Of a stretch of 6,378 nucleotides of DNA, positions 1-5,388 are shown piece by piece; position 1 is the first letter of the stretch; every line of letters starts with the position of its first letter. The stretch is from Treponema sp. (GTDB lineage: Bacteria; Spirochaetota; Spirochaetia; Treponematales; Breznakiellaceae): contig JAISLX010000032.1 in NCBI GenBank assembly GCA_031277045.1, positions 1 through 6,378 of the forward strand, given 5' to 3'. The position numbers and the translations under genes were made by a program. The notes under the pieces were generated by a model. It was not told where the DNA came from and ran no database searches. It saw only the letters and a list, made by a program, of their open reading frames with translations.

Positions 1-49
1 GCTTTTTTTCCGCTTCCGTGAGCCTGACATGATATTTTTTCCCTTTCAT
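1..49 (-). CDS. IS630-like transposase, N-terminal fragment (runs off the window)
   Basis: Only the first 16 codons are visible, reading MKGKKYHVRLTEAEKK from an ATG at 49. This lysine-rich start followed by V.LTE.E is the usual opening of IS630/Tc1-mariner-type transposases, which begin with a short beta-strand and then a helix-turn-helix that binds the element ends. The enzyme would cut and rejoin IS DNA by DDE chemistry, but neither that domain nor the element's ends lie in the window. The ATG is preceded about 9 bases upstream by a run of seven G on the minus strand (58-64), which can serve as a ribosome binding site. A well-formed promoter lies just upstream (80-109), so the gene start may be functional. 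The family call rests on a very short segment and could be wrong. Confidence 0.5.
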   Translation of the reverse strand, partial: MKGKKYHVRLTEAEKK

Positions 50-79
50 TGCTTAGTCCCCCCCGTTTGAACTGAGACT

Positions 80-109
80 ATTATACAACGACCCGTTTAG
101 AATTTACAA
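80..109 (-). promoter_or_regulatory. Sigma70-type promoter for the IS630-like gene
   Basis: On the minus strand a -35 like TTGTAA (104-109) and a perfect -10 TATAAT (80-85) are separated by 18 bases. This predicts a start about 7 bases further, near 73, giving a leader of roughly 25 bases before the ATG at 49. Position, spacing and orientation all fit transcription of the transposase fragment at the left edge. The call is from sequence only. Confidence 0.5.
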
Positions 110-118
110 GCTACTAGT

Positions 119-937
119 AATATTTTAATAACCGCTGCGTTCTGGGAAGCCGCCAAGCCGTTGATACCGAAACGAGGGCGTGAGAATGCCAGGGAATACC
201 GCCGAAAACCGGGGGAGGCCGTCCGGCCATGCACCCCCGCAGAGTTCTTGAGGCACTGGTCTATGTTCTGCGTACCGGAATCCAATGGAAGGCGTTGTCC
301 GCAGCGTATGGAGCGGCAAGCTCCATACACCGGTATTTTCGGTTTTGGAGTGAACAGGGATTTTTCCAGGCACGGTGGGTTGCGGGGCTGAAAAACTATG
401 AAGAAGCCGGCGGTATCGACTGGACGTGGCTTTGTGCGGATGGTTGTATGAGTAAAGCGCCCCTGGCACGGGAAGCGGTAGGGAAAAACCCCACTGACCG
501 GGGAAAAAAATGGAAGCAAACGGCATCTTTTGGTTGACGGAGCGGGAGTACCGCTGGCCCTGGTAGTAACCGGAGCGAATCGCCACGATGTGTCCCCGCT
601 TGAAGTATTGCTGGATTCTTTTCAGATTGAACGGCCTGATATATTTGAAACTCCTCAACATTTGTGCCTTGATAAAGGCTAGAGCGGGGAGCCTGCCTTG
701 GAGATAGTTGTGTTACGCGGGTTCATTCCGCACATCAAGAGCCGGGGGCAGGAAAAGAGCGAGAAACAGACCCATCCCGACAGTCGCGCCCGTCGGTGGG
801 CTGTAGAAGCCGCCCACTCATGGATGAACCGTTTTCGCAAAATACTGGTTCGCTTTGAGAAACTGGAGAGTTCATACCTTGGCTTGCTTATGCCTGCGTG
901 CGCCTTCATCGCTTTCCGCAAAGCACTTGTTATTTAG
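119..937 (+). pseudogene. IS5-family transposase, broken by two frameshifts and a stop
   Basis: Joining three frames restores an almost complete DDE transposase of about 270 residues, the normal length for the IS5 family (IS427/ISL-like members). Part one is in frame from about 119 and contains FWEAAKPLIPKRGRENAREY. Part two begins at the G5 run (211-215), where one G seems lost, and reads MHPRRVLEALVYVLRTGIQW, then SSIHRYF and GIDWTWLCADG. Part three begins at the A7 run (504-510), where one A seems gained, and reads LLVDGAGVPLALVVTGANRH, PQHLCLDKG, a TAG at 680-682 in place of the usual tyrosine, then GFIPHIKSRG and VEAAHSWMNRFRK, ending at the TAG 935-937. The presumed catalytic codons are all present: Asp at 439-441, Asp at 671-673 and Glu at 806-808. 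No clear ATG starts part one; the first usual start is TTG at 161. I could not identify terminal inverted repeats on either side, so the element ends are undefined. The left end lies against the IS630 promoter region. Confidence 0.9.
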
Positions 938-1027
938 GGACAGGATCTTAATACCCAAAATCCTCGTAGCACTTTGTCACCGCCGCGTTTTGATCAGGGC
1001 CGCTTGAAAACGGCGCACCCGCGATAC

Positions 1028-1066
1028 AAACGCGGCCTTCCCCTCAAGGAAGGCCGCGTTTTTTTA
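1028..1066 (+). terminator. Strong intrinsic terminator, 14-bp stem and T8 tract
   Basis: AAACGCGGCCTTCC (1028-1041) and its exact complement GGAAGGCCGCGTTT (1048-1061) enclose the loop CCTCAA, and the stem runs into an eight-T tract (1059-1066). This is a textbook factor-independent terminator for plus-strand transcription. The only plus-strand gene upstream is the dead transposase, so it may have served a gene that existed before the IS arrived. Read on the minus strand the hairpin lies 85 bases past the lipoprotein stop but is followed only by TTTGTAT, so it would be weaker there. It may still act in both directions between these converging genes. A weaker bulged inverted repeat (981-991 with 1007-1015) precedes it. 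The rest of the 938-1145 gap holds nothing else I can support. Confidence 0.85.
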
Positions 1067-1145
1067 TTGGGGATTGGAAATGGCGCCCGGCGGCCGGGAC
1101 GGCCTTTTTCCGCCGTGTGGATTGCGGGTTCCGTTTCGCGGAGGC

Positions 1146-2057
1146 TTATCCGCCGCCGAATTCCCTGGCCAGGCGCCGCCCTTCGGGGGTCAACATTTCT
1201 CGAATGACGGTATAGGGGATGGTGGTCTCCACATAGCCTTCCGAATAGGGAGCCAGTTCGTAGGGGTCCCAGTGAAAACTGACGCCCTGGGGAGAAAAGA
1301 AAAAGTTTTCCGTAATTTCCGCCTCGTCCACAAGAAACGCCGCCTTTTTTAGGGAATCGCCGGGGCCGATTTTTTTGTGGCGGCGGAGTTCCTGGTTTAT
1401 CAACTCCTTGAGGGTGGGCTCCGCGCCTTTCCTGATAATATCCGAAAGGCTGACCCTCATGCCCACTTCACGGTCAAAGACAAAGTAGGTTCTGTCGTAG
1501 TTGGGGTGGGCGCCGCCGCTGTAAGAGAACCGGTCGCGGGAGATAATCAGGAGCAGGGCCCTGTCCGCCTGGGTTTTGAAACTTTCCACATAGTTCCAGT
1601 TAAGGCTTTCGGAGTTAATAAATTCGATGTTATGCCGGGCTTCCTCTCCCATATCGCGGTACGACATGGTTTGAACCCGGATCTGTTCTTCCGTATAATC
1701 CTGAACCGAAAGGCCCCGGTAGAAGGTTTCCCGCAAGAGGCGTTCCAGTTCCCGTTCCGTTTCTCCGGTTCCGCCGGCAAGGGCCTTCGTGTCCAGTAGA
1801 TTCAGGCTGATTTCGAGGGCCGGAATTTTCACCTCCAGACCTGGGGGAGCCTTTTCCCAGAGGGATATCATCTCGTTCCGGCTGTACAAAGCGGCGCCTG
1901 CCGTCTTGTTTGTTCCGCCGGGACGGAAAGCGCCGGGCGTTGATCCCTGCGCCGGGTTTTCCCGCGAATTCCCTCCGGTGGCGCAGGCGCCCAGAAGAAT
2001 ACCGATGAGCAGCGCCGGAAGCAGCGGCGCGGTCCTATAGTGAAAAAACGTTATCAT
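1146..2057 (-). CDS. Predicted lipoprotein with DUF3298/RsiV-like domain
   Basis: The 303-residue product begins MITFFHYRTA and has a hydrophobic stretch (10-24) ending in the lipobox LLGAC. Cys25 is the likely lipidated residue, so the protein should be anchored to a membrane outside the cytoplasm. A low-complexity Gly/Pro/Asn linker follows (about 26-57). Residues 75-180 look like the N-terminal half of the DUF4163/DUF3298 architecture. The C-terminal domain carries its hallmarks: YSGGAHPNYD (179-188), then VSLSDII (202-208), ENFFFSPQGVSFHWDPYELA (250-269) and VETTIPYTVIREML (276-289). In RsiV this fold binds lysozyme and restrains a sigma factor, but many lipoproteins carry it with unknown roles. 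No sigma factor is adjacent, so an RsiV role is not implied. I chose the ATG at 2057 because it gives a normal signal peptide. The frame stays open further upstream, but that would run antisense through the methyltransferase gene. No Shine-Dalgarno sequence precedes the ATG. Confidence 0.85.
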   Translation of the reverse strand: MITFFHYRTAPLLPALLIGILLGACATGGNSRENPAQGSTPGAFRPGGTNKTAGAALYSRNEMISLWEKAPPGLEVKIPALEISLNLLDTKALAGGTGETERELERLLRETFYRGLSVQDYTEEQIRVQTMSYRDMGEEARHNIEFINSESLNWNYVESFKTQADRALLLIISRDRFSYSGGAHPNYDRTYFVFDREVGMRVSLSDIIRKGAEPTLKELINQELRRHKKIGPGDSLKKAAFLVDEAEITENFFFSPQGVSFHWDPYELAPYSEGYVETTIPYTVIREMLTPEGRRLAREFGGG

Positions 2058-2135
2058 ACTATAATTATATGAAAGCCGGAGCATTTTACCAGAAAAATTG
2101 GACCTGAACCGGCAGGTGCCGAAGGCTGCGCGGAC
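2058..2135. promoter_or_regulatory. Divergent intergenic region with palindromic TATAATTATA
   Basis: The 78 bases between the lipoprotein and methyltransferase starts contain TATAATTATA (2060-2069), which reads as a perfect -10 hexamer TATAAT on both strands. On the minus strand the hexamer occupies 2064-2069, so transcription would begin almost exactly at the lipoprotein ATG (2057). Together with the lack of a ribosome binding site, this suggests a leaderless message. On the plus strand the hexamer (2060-2065) would give a leader of about 60 bases for the methyltransferase. That leader includes a short inverted repeat ACCTG-AACCGG-CAGGT (2102-2117). No good -35 is visible for either direction, which keeps confidence low. 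Confidence 0.4.
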
Positions 2136-2927
2136 ATGGATCATGAAAAAGAATGGTTTAACGATGACAAATTTTGGGGAATTTTCGCCCCTGTCATGTT
2201 TGACGAGGCCCGCTGGGCGGAACTTCCTCTGGTGGCCGACGGCGTAACCCGCCTGGCCCATCTGAATCTTTACGGCCGGGACGGGAATCCGGCCCTGAAG
2301 CTTTCCGGACCCCCCAGGCTGCTGGACCTGTGCTGCGGTTTCGGCAGGCTTACCCTGGAATTTGCCTCCCGCGGCTTTGCCTGTACCGGCGTGGACATTA
2401 CCTCAGGCTATCTGGAAACCGCGCGGGAGGACGCGGCCGCCGAAAATCTGGATGTTGAATTTGTCCGCGCCGACATTCGGGACTTTGTTCGTCCCTGTTC
2501 CTTCGACCTGGCAGTAAACCTTTACATCTCCTTTGGCTACTTCGCCGATTCGGGAGACGACCGGCGGGTTCTTGCGAATGTGTACGAATCCCTTAAAAGC
2601 GGCGGCGTCCTGATCATCGAAACACTGGGAAAGGAGATCGCCGTCCGTGATTTTGTCCGGTCCGAATGGTTCAGGCGGGCGGGCTATATGGTGCTTACCG
2701 AGTACAGCCCTGTCGATTCCTGGGCGAAACTGCAAAATCACTGGATTCTTGTCGGGGAAGGGGAGCGAATCGAAAAGGTTTTTACCCAGCGGCTCTACGC
2801 CGCCACCGAACTGCGCGCTCTGCTGCTGGACGCCGGTTTTAACCGGGTAGAAATCTACGGCGGCTGGGACGAATCCCCCTACGACGAACAGGCGGAAAAG
2901 CTAATCCTGGTGGGAAGAAAAGAATAA
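2136..2927 (+). CDS. Class I SAM-dependent methyltransferase
   Basis: The 263-residue protein has the Rossmann-type methyltransferase core. Motif I is LLDLCCGFGRLTLEFASRG (62-80), the glycine-rich loop that holds S-adenosylmethionine. Motif II is GVDIT with the acidic Asp87 that binds the ribose. Motif III is VRADIRDF (110-117). Motif IV/V is FDLAVNLYISFGYF (123-136), followed by the SLKSGGVLIIETLGKE strand (152-167). The C-terminal part (170-263) contains beta-sheet-rich segments typical of the Methyltransf_25/11 small-molecule group. There is no NPPY-type motif, so a DNA amino-methyltransferase role is unlikely. The acceptor cannot be told from sequence. The ATG at 2136 is 10 bases after a weak GAAGG (2121-2125). 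The gene stands alone: it diverges from the lipoprotein gene and is followed one base later by a long hairpin. The frame has no interruption and the product looks intact and cytoplasmic. Confidence 0.9.
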   Translation: MDHEKEWFNDDKFWGIFAPVMFDEARWAELPLVADGVTRLAHLNLYGRDGNPALKLSGPPRLLDLCCGFGRLTLEFASRGFACTGVDITSGYLETAREDAAAENLDVEFVRADIRDFVRPCSFDLAVNLYISFGYFADSGDDRRVLANVYESLKSGGVLIIETLGKEIAVRDFVRSEWFRRAGYMVLTEYSPVDSWAKLQNHWILVGEGERIEKVFTQRLYAATELRALLLDAGFNRVEIYGGWDESPYDEQAEKLILVGRKE

Positions 2928-3130
2928 AGTTGTTTAGAAACTTCAGTTTCCGAGCAACGGCCGCGTAAAAAATACCCAACATATTCATACGCCTCTTCGG
3001 TGCTATTCACCAGTACGCCGTTCCGGGACAGTGTCTTGTTTTCCGCCCTTATCCGGTTTTGTACTATTCGTATCAACTCCGGCTCCTTCAATGCTTGCGC
3101 TTTGGCAGACACAGAAGTATAAAGCAACAT
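2879..3130 (-). CDS. Possible small ORF or gene fragment, unrecognised
   Basis: An 83-residue reading frame starts MLLYTSVSAKAQALKEPELI and continues with a protein-like stretch, RNGVLVNSTEEAYEYVGYFL (36-55). From about residue 59 it passes through the hairpin at 2929-2958, and its last 16 codons run antisense to the methyltransferase end. The amino acid pattern of the middle part looks like real coding sequence. It vaguely resembles the lead-in to RadC-like JAB domains (a '.I.S.E.AYE.....L' segment), but no JAB catalytic HxH/D motif follows, so this would at best be a truncated remnant. No good ribosome binding site precedes the ATG. It is the only candidate gene I see in the 2928-3342 gap. 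It may be a pseudogene or chance. Confidence 0.22.
   Translation of the reverse strand: MLLYTSVSAKAQALKEPELIRIVQNRIRAENKTLSRNGVLVNSTEEAYEYVGYFLRGRCSETEVSKQLYSFLPTRISFSACSS
2929..2958 (-). terminator. Long near-palindromic hairpin after the methyltransferase stop
   Basis: GTTGTTTAGAAACT (2929-2942) pairs with AGTTTCCGAGCAAC (2945-2958) over 14 positions with one mismatch and two G-T wobbles, around a 2-base centre. It begins one base after the methyltransferase TAA. Read on the plus strand it has no following T tract. Read on the minus strand it is followed by TTTATTCTTTTCTT, so as a terminator it would face minus-strand transcripts. It could also be a protein-binding dyad or a small dispersed repeat unit. 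Wobble pairs on one arm suggest selection on RNA folding, but one example cannot prove it. Confidence 0.45.
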
Positions 3131-3441
3131 CAGGCTCGTCTTGTCGTGCCGGTGTGCGGGCAAAAACCAGAGGAAAGGAGTCGGCGGACCTTGCGGTTTC
3201 TGGCGGAAACATGGGAAATACCGGCGCACACGGAAACGAAAAAAGTGAATTATGAAACCATCAGGCAGACGTTAAAAAACGAAATGAAGAACCCAGGAGC
3301 AAGCTCGAAGTAAGCTTGCTTGCCGGTATCTTCGTTGAATAGGAAATTTATTATACTGGCCGGGTACATACCCCGATCCGAAAATCAGCTTACAACATTT
3401 TCTGTGGTAGTAAATTTTCCGGAACAAGCTCCAGCGAATAC
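2959..3441. other. Degraded spacer between methyltransferase and phage genes
   Basis: About 480 bases carry no convincing intact gene. Overlapping short frames exist on both strands. Plus-strand examples end in SGGNMGNTGAHGNEKSEL (stop near 3255) and VNYETIRQTLKNEMKNP (stop at 3311-3313), and neither has a recognisable start or family. The frame of the phage gene at 3442 is open back to a TAG at 3340-3342 and reads FSGTSSSEYMEHRS just before and after its first ATG. Homology to the parent phage protein may therefore begin near 3427, with unrelated sequence before it. A possible -10 (TATACT, 3352-3357) lacks a partner -35. The region looks like the scar where the phage island joins chromosomal sequence. 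Confidence 0.5.
3298..3320. repeat. Inverted repeat, 8-bp stem
   Basis: AGCAAGCT (3298-3305) and AGCTTGCT (3313-3320) are exact complements around the 7-base loop CGAAGTA, extendable by one G-T pair. No T tract follows on either strand, so it is not a clear terminator. It lies at the end of a short open frame and about 120 bases before the phage gene, close to where the phage-derived sequence may start. Confidence 0.4.
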
Positions 3442-4323
3442 ATGGAACACAGGAGCGCGAGCCTCCTGACCGCCATTGTAAAGGAACAGGCAAAACAAAG
3501 GTTTGACAACAAGGCCGCCGCCGCAATCGGCGCGGCGGAAAAGAAGGGCATGGAAGGGCTGGAATGGATAGACCGGGTGTGCGTTGCCCCGGGGTGGCTG
3601 GTTTTATACCGGAAGGAATATGCCCGGTTGACAGGCGGCCGGGATACCGCTACTCTGTCCGAGAAGGATATACGTGTAAAAGCAGCCCAATACGCCGACG
3701 ACATAACCGGGCAAACCCAGCCTTCCGCGCTGGAGCAAGATATTTCCCCGCTTTTCAAGGGCAATACCGAATTGGGTAAAGCCTTCCTTCAATTTTCTTC
3801 CAGCCTTAACATAACCTGGCAAATTCTCCGCTATGACTGCCCCCAAATGATCCGCGACAAACGGGGCATGAGCGCGACGCGAATGGTAATCGCGCATGTT
3901 ATCGCCGGGATAATGCTGGGGGCAATTACCGCGGGCTTTGACGAAGATGATGATGAAACCGTGAAGATGAAAAAAGCCGCCTGGTGGGCGACAACGCAAT
4001 TCACCGACGCTTTTCCGATTATTGGCAGCGAGGCAACGCGCCTCCTTGAACTTATGATTACCGGGAAAAGGAAGTACCAGGGCGGCGCGAATCTGTTGCC
4101 GGCCATGGAAAAAGGATTTAGCGCCGCCGCGGGAGCGGTATCGGGCGTCCAAAACAAAGACTTTGACAAACTGCTCAAGGCGGCGGCGGCCGCGGTTGAA
4201 GCGGCGGCCCTATTCAAGGGGCTGCCGGTATCAGGAGGGAAGGAAGCGCTCCTTCTCCTGGGGATTGGGGACGGCGACAATGAATTCGGGTTTAATCCCG
4301 GTGCGCTGTTAGGAAGGAGGTAG
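3442..4323 (+). CDS. Phage large polyvalent-type protein (LPD38-like), C-terminal remnant
   Basis: The 293 visible residues resemble the C-terminal section of very large phage or integrative-element proteins that carry LPD-series domains, here most like LPD38. These proteins are thought to travel with the DNA in the virion and normally exceed 1,000 residues. Seen in the sequence: a helical part (1-60), WLVLYRKEYARLTGGRDTA (52-70), the core AAQYADDITGQTQPS (81-95) followed by PLFKGNTELGKAFLQFSSSL (103-122), a hydrophobic segment MVIAHVIAGIMLGAITAGF (148-166) that could cross a membrane, an acidic patch DEDDDE (167-172), and an Ala-rich tail (228-260). The first ATG (3442) has no good ribosome binding site, and the open frame extends only to 3343, so the large N-terminal body is missing. 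The gene ends four bases upstream of the expected start of the tail fibre gene, a normal phage gene order. I infer a truncated relic. The LPD38 name is my best recollection of the family. Confidence 0.7.
   Translation: MEHRSASLLTAIVKEQAKQRFDNKAAAAIGAAEKKGMEGLEWIDRVCVAPGWLVLYRKEYARLTGGRDTATLSEKDIRVKAAQYADDITGQTQPSALEQDISPLFKGNTELGKAFLQFSSSLNITWQILRYDCPQMIRDKRGMSATRMVIAHVIAGIMLGAITAGFDEDDDETVKMKKAAWWATTQFTDAFPIIGSEATRLLELMITGKRKYQGGANLLPAMEKGFSAAAGAVSGVQNKDFDKLLKAAAAAVEAAALFKGLPVSGGKEALLLLGIGDGDNEFGFNPGALLGRR
4311..4320 (+). promoter_or_regulatory. Strong Shine-Dalgarno with no canonical start codon after it
   Basis: AGGAAGGAGG ends one base before the stop codon of the upstream gene. With usual spacing the start should lie near 4327, in the tail-fibre frame. 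The codon there is GTA, followed by CTA and ATC. TTG at 4325 is in another frame and meets TAA after two codons. The next usual start in the tail frame is GTG at 4402. A GTG-to-GTA change at 4327 is the simplest explanation. Confidence 0.6.
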
Positions 4324-4401
4324 CTTGTACTAATCAATCAGAAAACGGAAGAAACATACGACCTTGTTGAGCCTTTCCCCTCCGAGTTTATTATCCCGTT
4401 T

Positions 4402-5388
4402 GTGTATAACAGACCGGAACACATCAGGTGCTGCTGGCAGAGAACGATACCGGGGCCGATACCATACCAGGAGAAACACTGGCTTGAGTACGGGGTTGAG
4501 TATAGCGTAACGGCGCTGCAGCAGCAGGACCTGGGGGGGATTCTTACCCTCTCTATCTCCCTGCCGCCGGAAGCCAGCCAATTCGTAATCCGGCGGCGGA
4601 CACCCAAGACACAGGAAACGGATTTCCACAACGGCGCGCGGCTGCCCGCGGAACTCATTGAAGGAATAGCCGACAAGTCGACGATGGAAATTCAGGAATT
4701 GTCCGAACAGACGCTGGACAAAGATTTGCGGGCTGAAATCATGCAGCAGACCAGCGAAGCCATTGACGCGGAGGCCGCCGCCAGGCTGGCAGATGACGCG
4801 ACACTTCAAAGCAACATTGACGCGGAGGCCGCCACCAGGCTGGCAGATGACACGACAAAAATCGACAAAGCGGTCGCGGGAGACACGGGGAAACTGCTCC
4901 AGGATTTTGCCGTCAAGGAAGATGTAGCCACCAGCCTGGTGCTGACCAAAACAGAGCTGGATGTCAGCGGCAGTCTGCCCCCCTCTCCTGTGGAAATGGC
5001 CCTGCCGCTTGCCAGCGAAGATCGCGCCGGCGTCATGCCGAAAGAAAGCTTCACCCAGATTCTGAACAACACCCAAAGAATTGAATTACTGGAAAACAAG
5101 TCCCTCCATTACGCGGTAAGCTTTCTATCCGAGACGCCCACACAACAGGAATTGCAGTCCGCCTATGAAACGGCCTCCGGCAACACCGGCCCCGCGCCTG
5201 ATTTAACGACACTGGACGACCAAACTTTTAGGAAAAGTTACACATGGTACGGTCAGCAAAATGCCTGGCAGGACATGGGGGCTTCAATTATAACCCTCGC
5301 AACCAACGCCGCCCCCGGCAGCGCGTATCCGCCGTTCCCGCCGGGAAAAGCCAAATGGAGGAAATGCAGTACCGTCTTGAACGGATAA
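4402..5388 (+). CDS. Phage tail fibre-like protein, T7 gp17-type N-terminus, truncated tip
   Basis: The coordinates use the first canonical start (GTG), but the conserved frame extends upstream to 4324. The upstream codons give INQKTEETYDLVEPFPSEF and IIPFVYNRPEHIR, matching the F.IPF.Y signature that opens T7 gp17-like tail fibres. Next come LEYGVEYSVTA, ILTLSISLP, FVIRRRTPKTQETDF and NGARLPAELIE, the same order as in that N-terminal attachment domain, which fixes the fibre to the tail. Counting from GTG 4402, residues 121-156 are two 18-residue copies of a trimeric coiled-coil-type repeat (IDAEAAARLADDATLQSN). Then come ASEDRAGVMPKESF and RIELLENK. The distal part has SYTWYGQQNAWQDMGASI and GKAKWRKCSTVLNG, where a TAA replaces the tip that fibres of this kind usually continue with. 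The natural start codon seems lost (see 4311-4320), so expression is doubtful. Its place directly behind an LPD-type gene supports a virion role. Confidence 0.75.
   Translation: MYNRPEHIRCCWQRTIPGPIPYQEKHWLEYGVEYSVTALQQQDLGGILTLSISLPPEASQFVIRRRTPKTQETDFHNGARLPAELIEGIADKSTMEIQELSEQTLDKDLRAEIMQQTSEAIDAEAAARLADDATLQSNIDAEAATRLADDTTKIDKAVAGDTGKLLQDFAVKEDVATSLVLTKTELDVSGSLPPSPVEMALPLASEDRAGVMPKESFTQILNNTQRIELLENKSLHYAVSFLSETPTQQELQSAYETASGNTGPAPDLTTLDDQTFRKSYTWYGQQNAWQDMGASIITLATNAAPGSAYPPFPPGKAKWRKCSTVLNG
4761..4857 (+). repeat. Tandem 54-bp repeat encoding an 18-residue coiled-coil unit
   Basis: Copies at 4761-4803 and 4815-4857 match at 41 of 43 bases and sit 54 bases apart, in frame. They encode IDAEAAARLADDA and IDAEAATRLADDT. 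The near-identity of the DNA, not only the protein, points to recent duplication within the fibre gene. This is a common way for phage fibres to change shaft length. Confidence 0.85.

Noticed and set aside
97..661. Two long minus-strand frames over the IS5 region (97-519 and 125-661)
   Set aside because: They lie antisense to the restored transposase, whose conserved motifs explain the sequence. Their own products show no domain-like pattern.
1377..2040. Plus-strand frames over the lipoprotein gene (1377-1799, 1789-2040)
   Set aside because: These are mirror frames of a GC-rich gene, and the DUF3298 motifs on the minus strand are decisive.
2058..2261. Upstream extension of the lipoprotein to a start at 2261
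   Set aside because: It would place 68 odd residues before the signal peptide and run antisense through the methyltransferase start. MITFF at 2057 gives a normal lipoprotein signal.
2403..2741. Minus-strand frame inside the methyltransferase
   Set aside because: It is a shadow of a well-supported gene with all SAM-binding motifs.
2136..2927. Methyltransferase as part of a restriction-modification or defence system
   Set aside because: There is no target recognition domain, no NPPY/DPPY motif and no nuclease or partner gene nearby. It fits a small-molecule or general methyltransferase.
3604..5099. Several long minus-strand frames (3604-4152, 3831-4337, 4330-5076, 4806-5099)
   Set aside because: All oppose the two phage genes. 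The duplicated CRVICQPGGGLRVN-type segment in one of them is only the antisense image of the fibre repeat.
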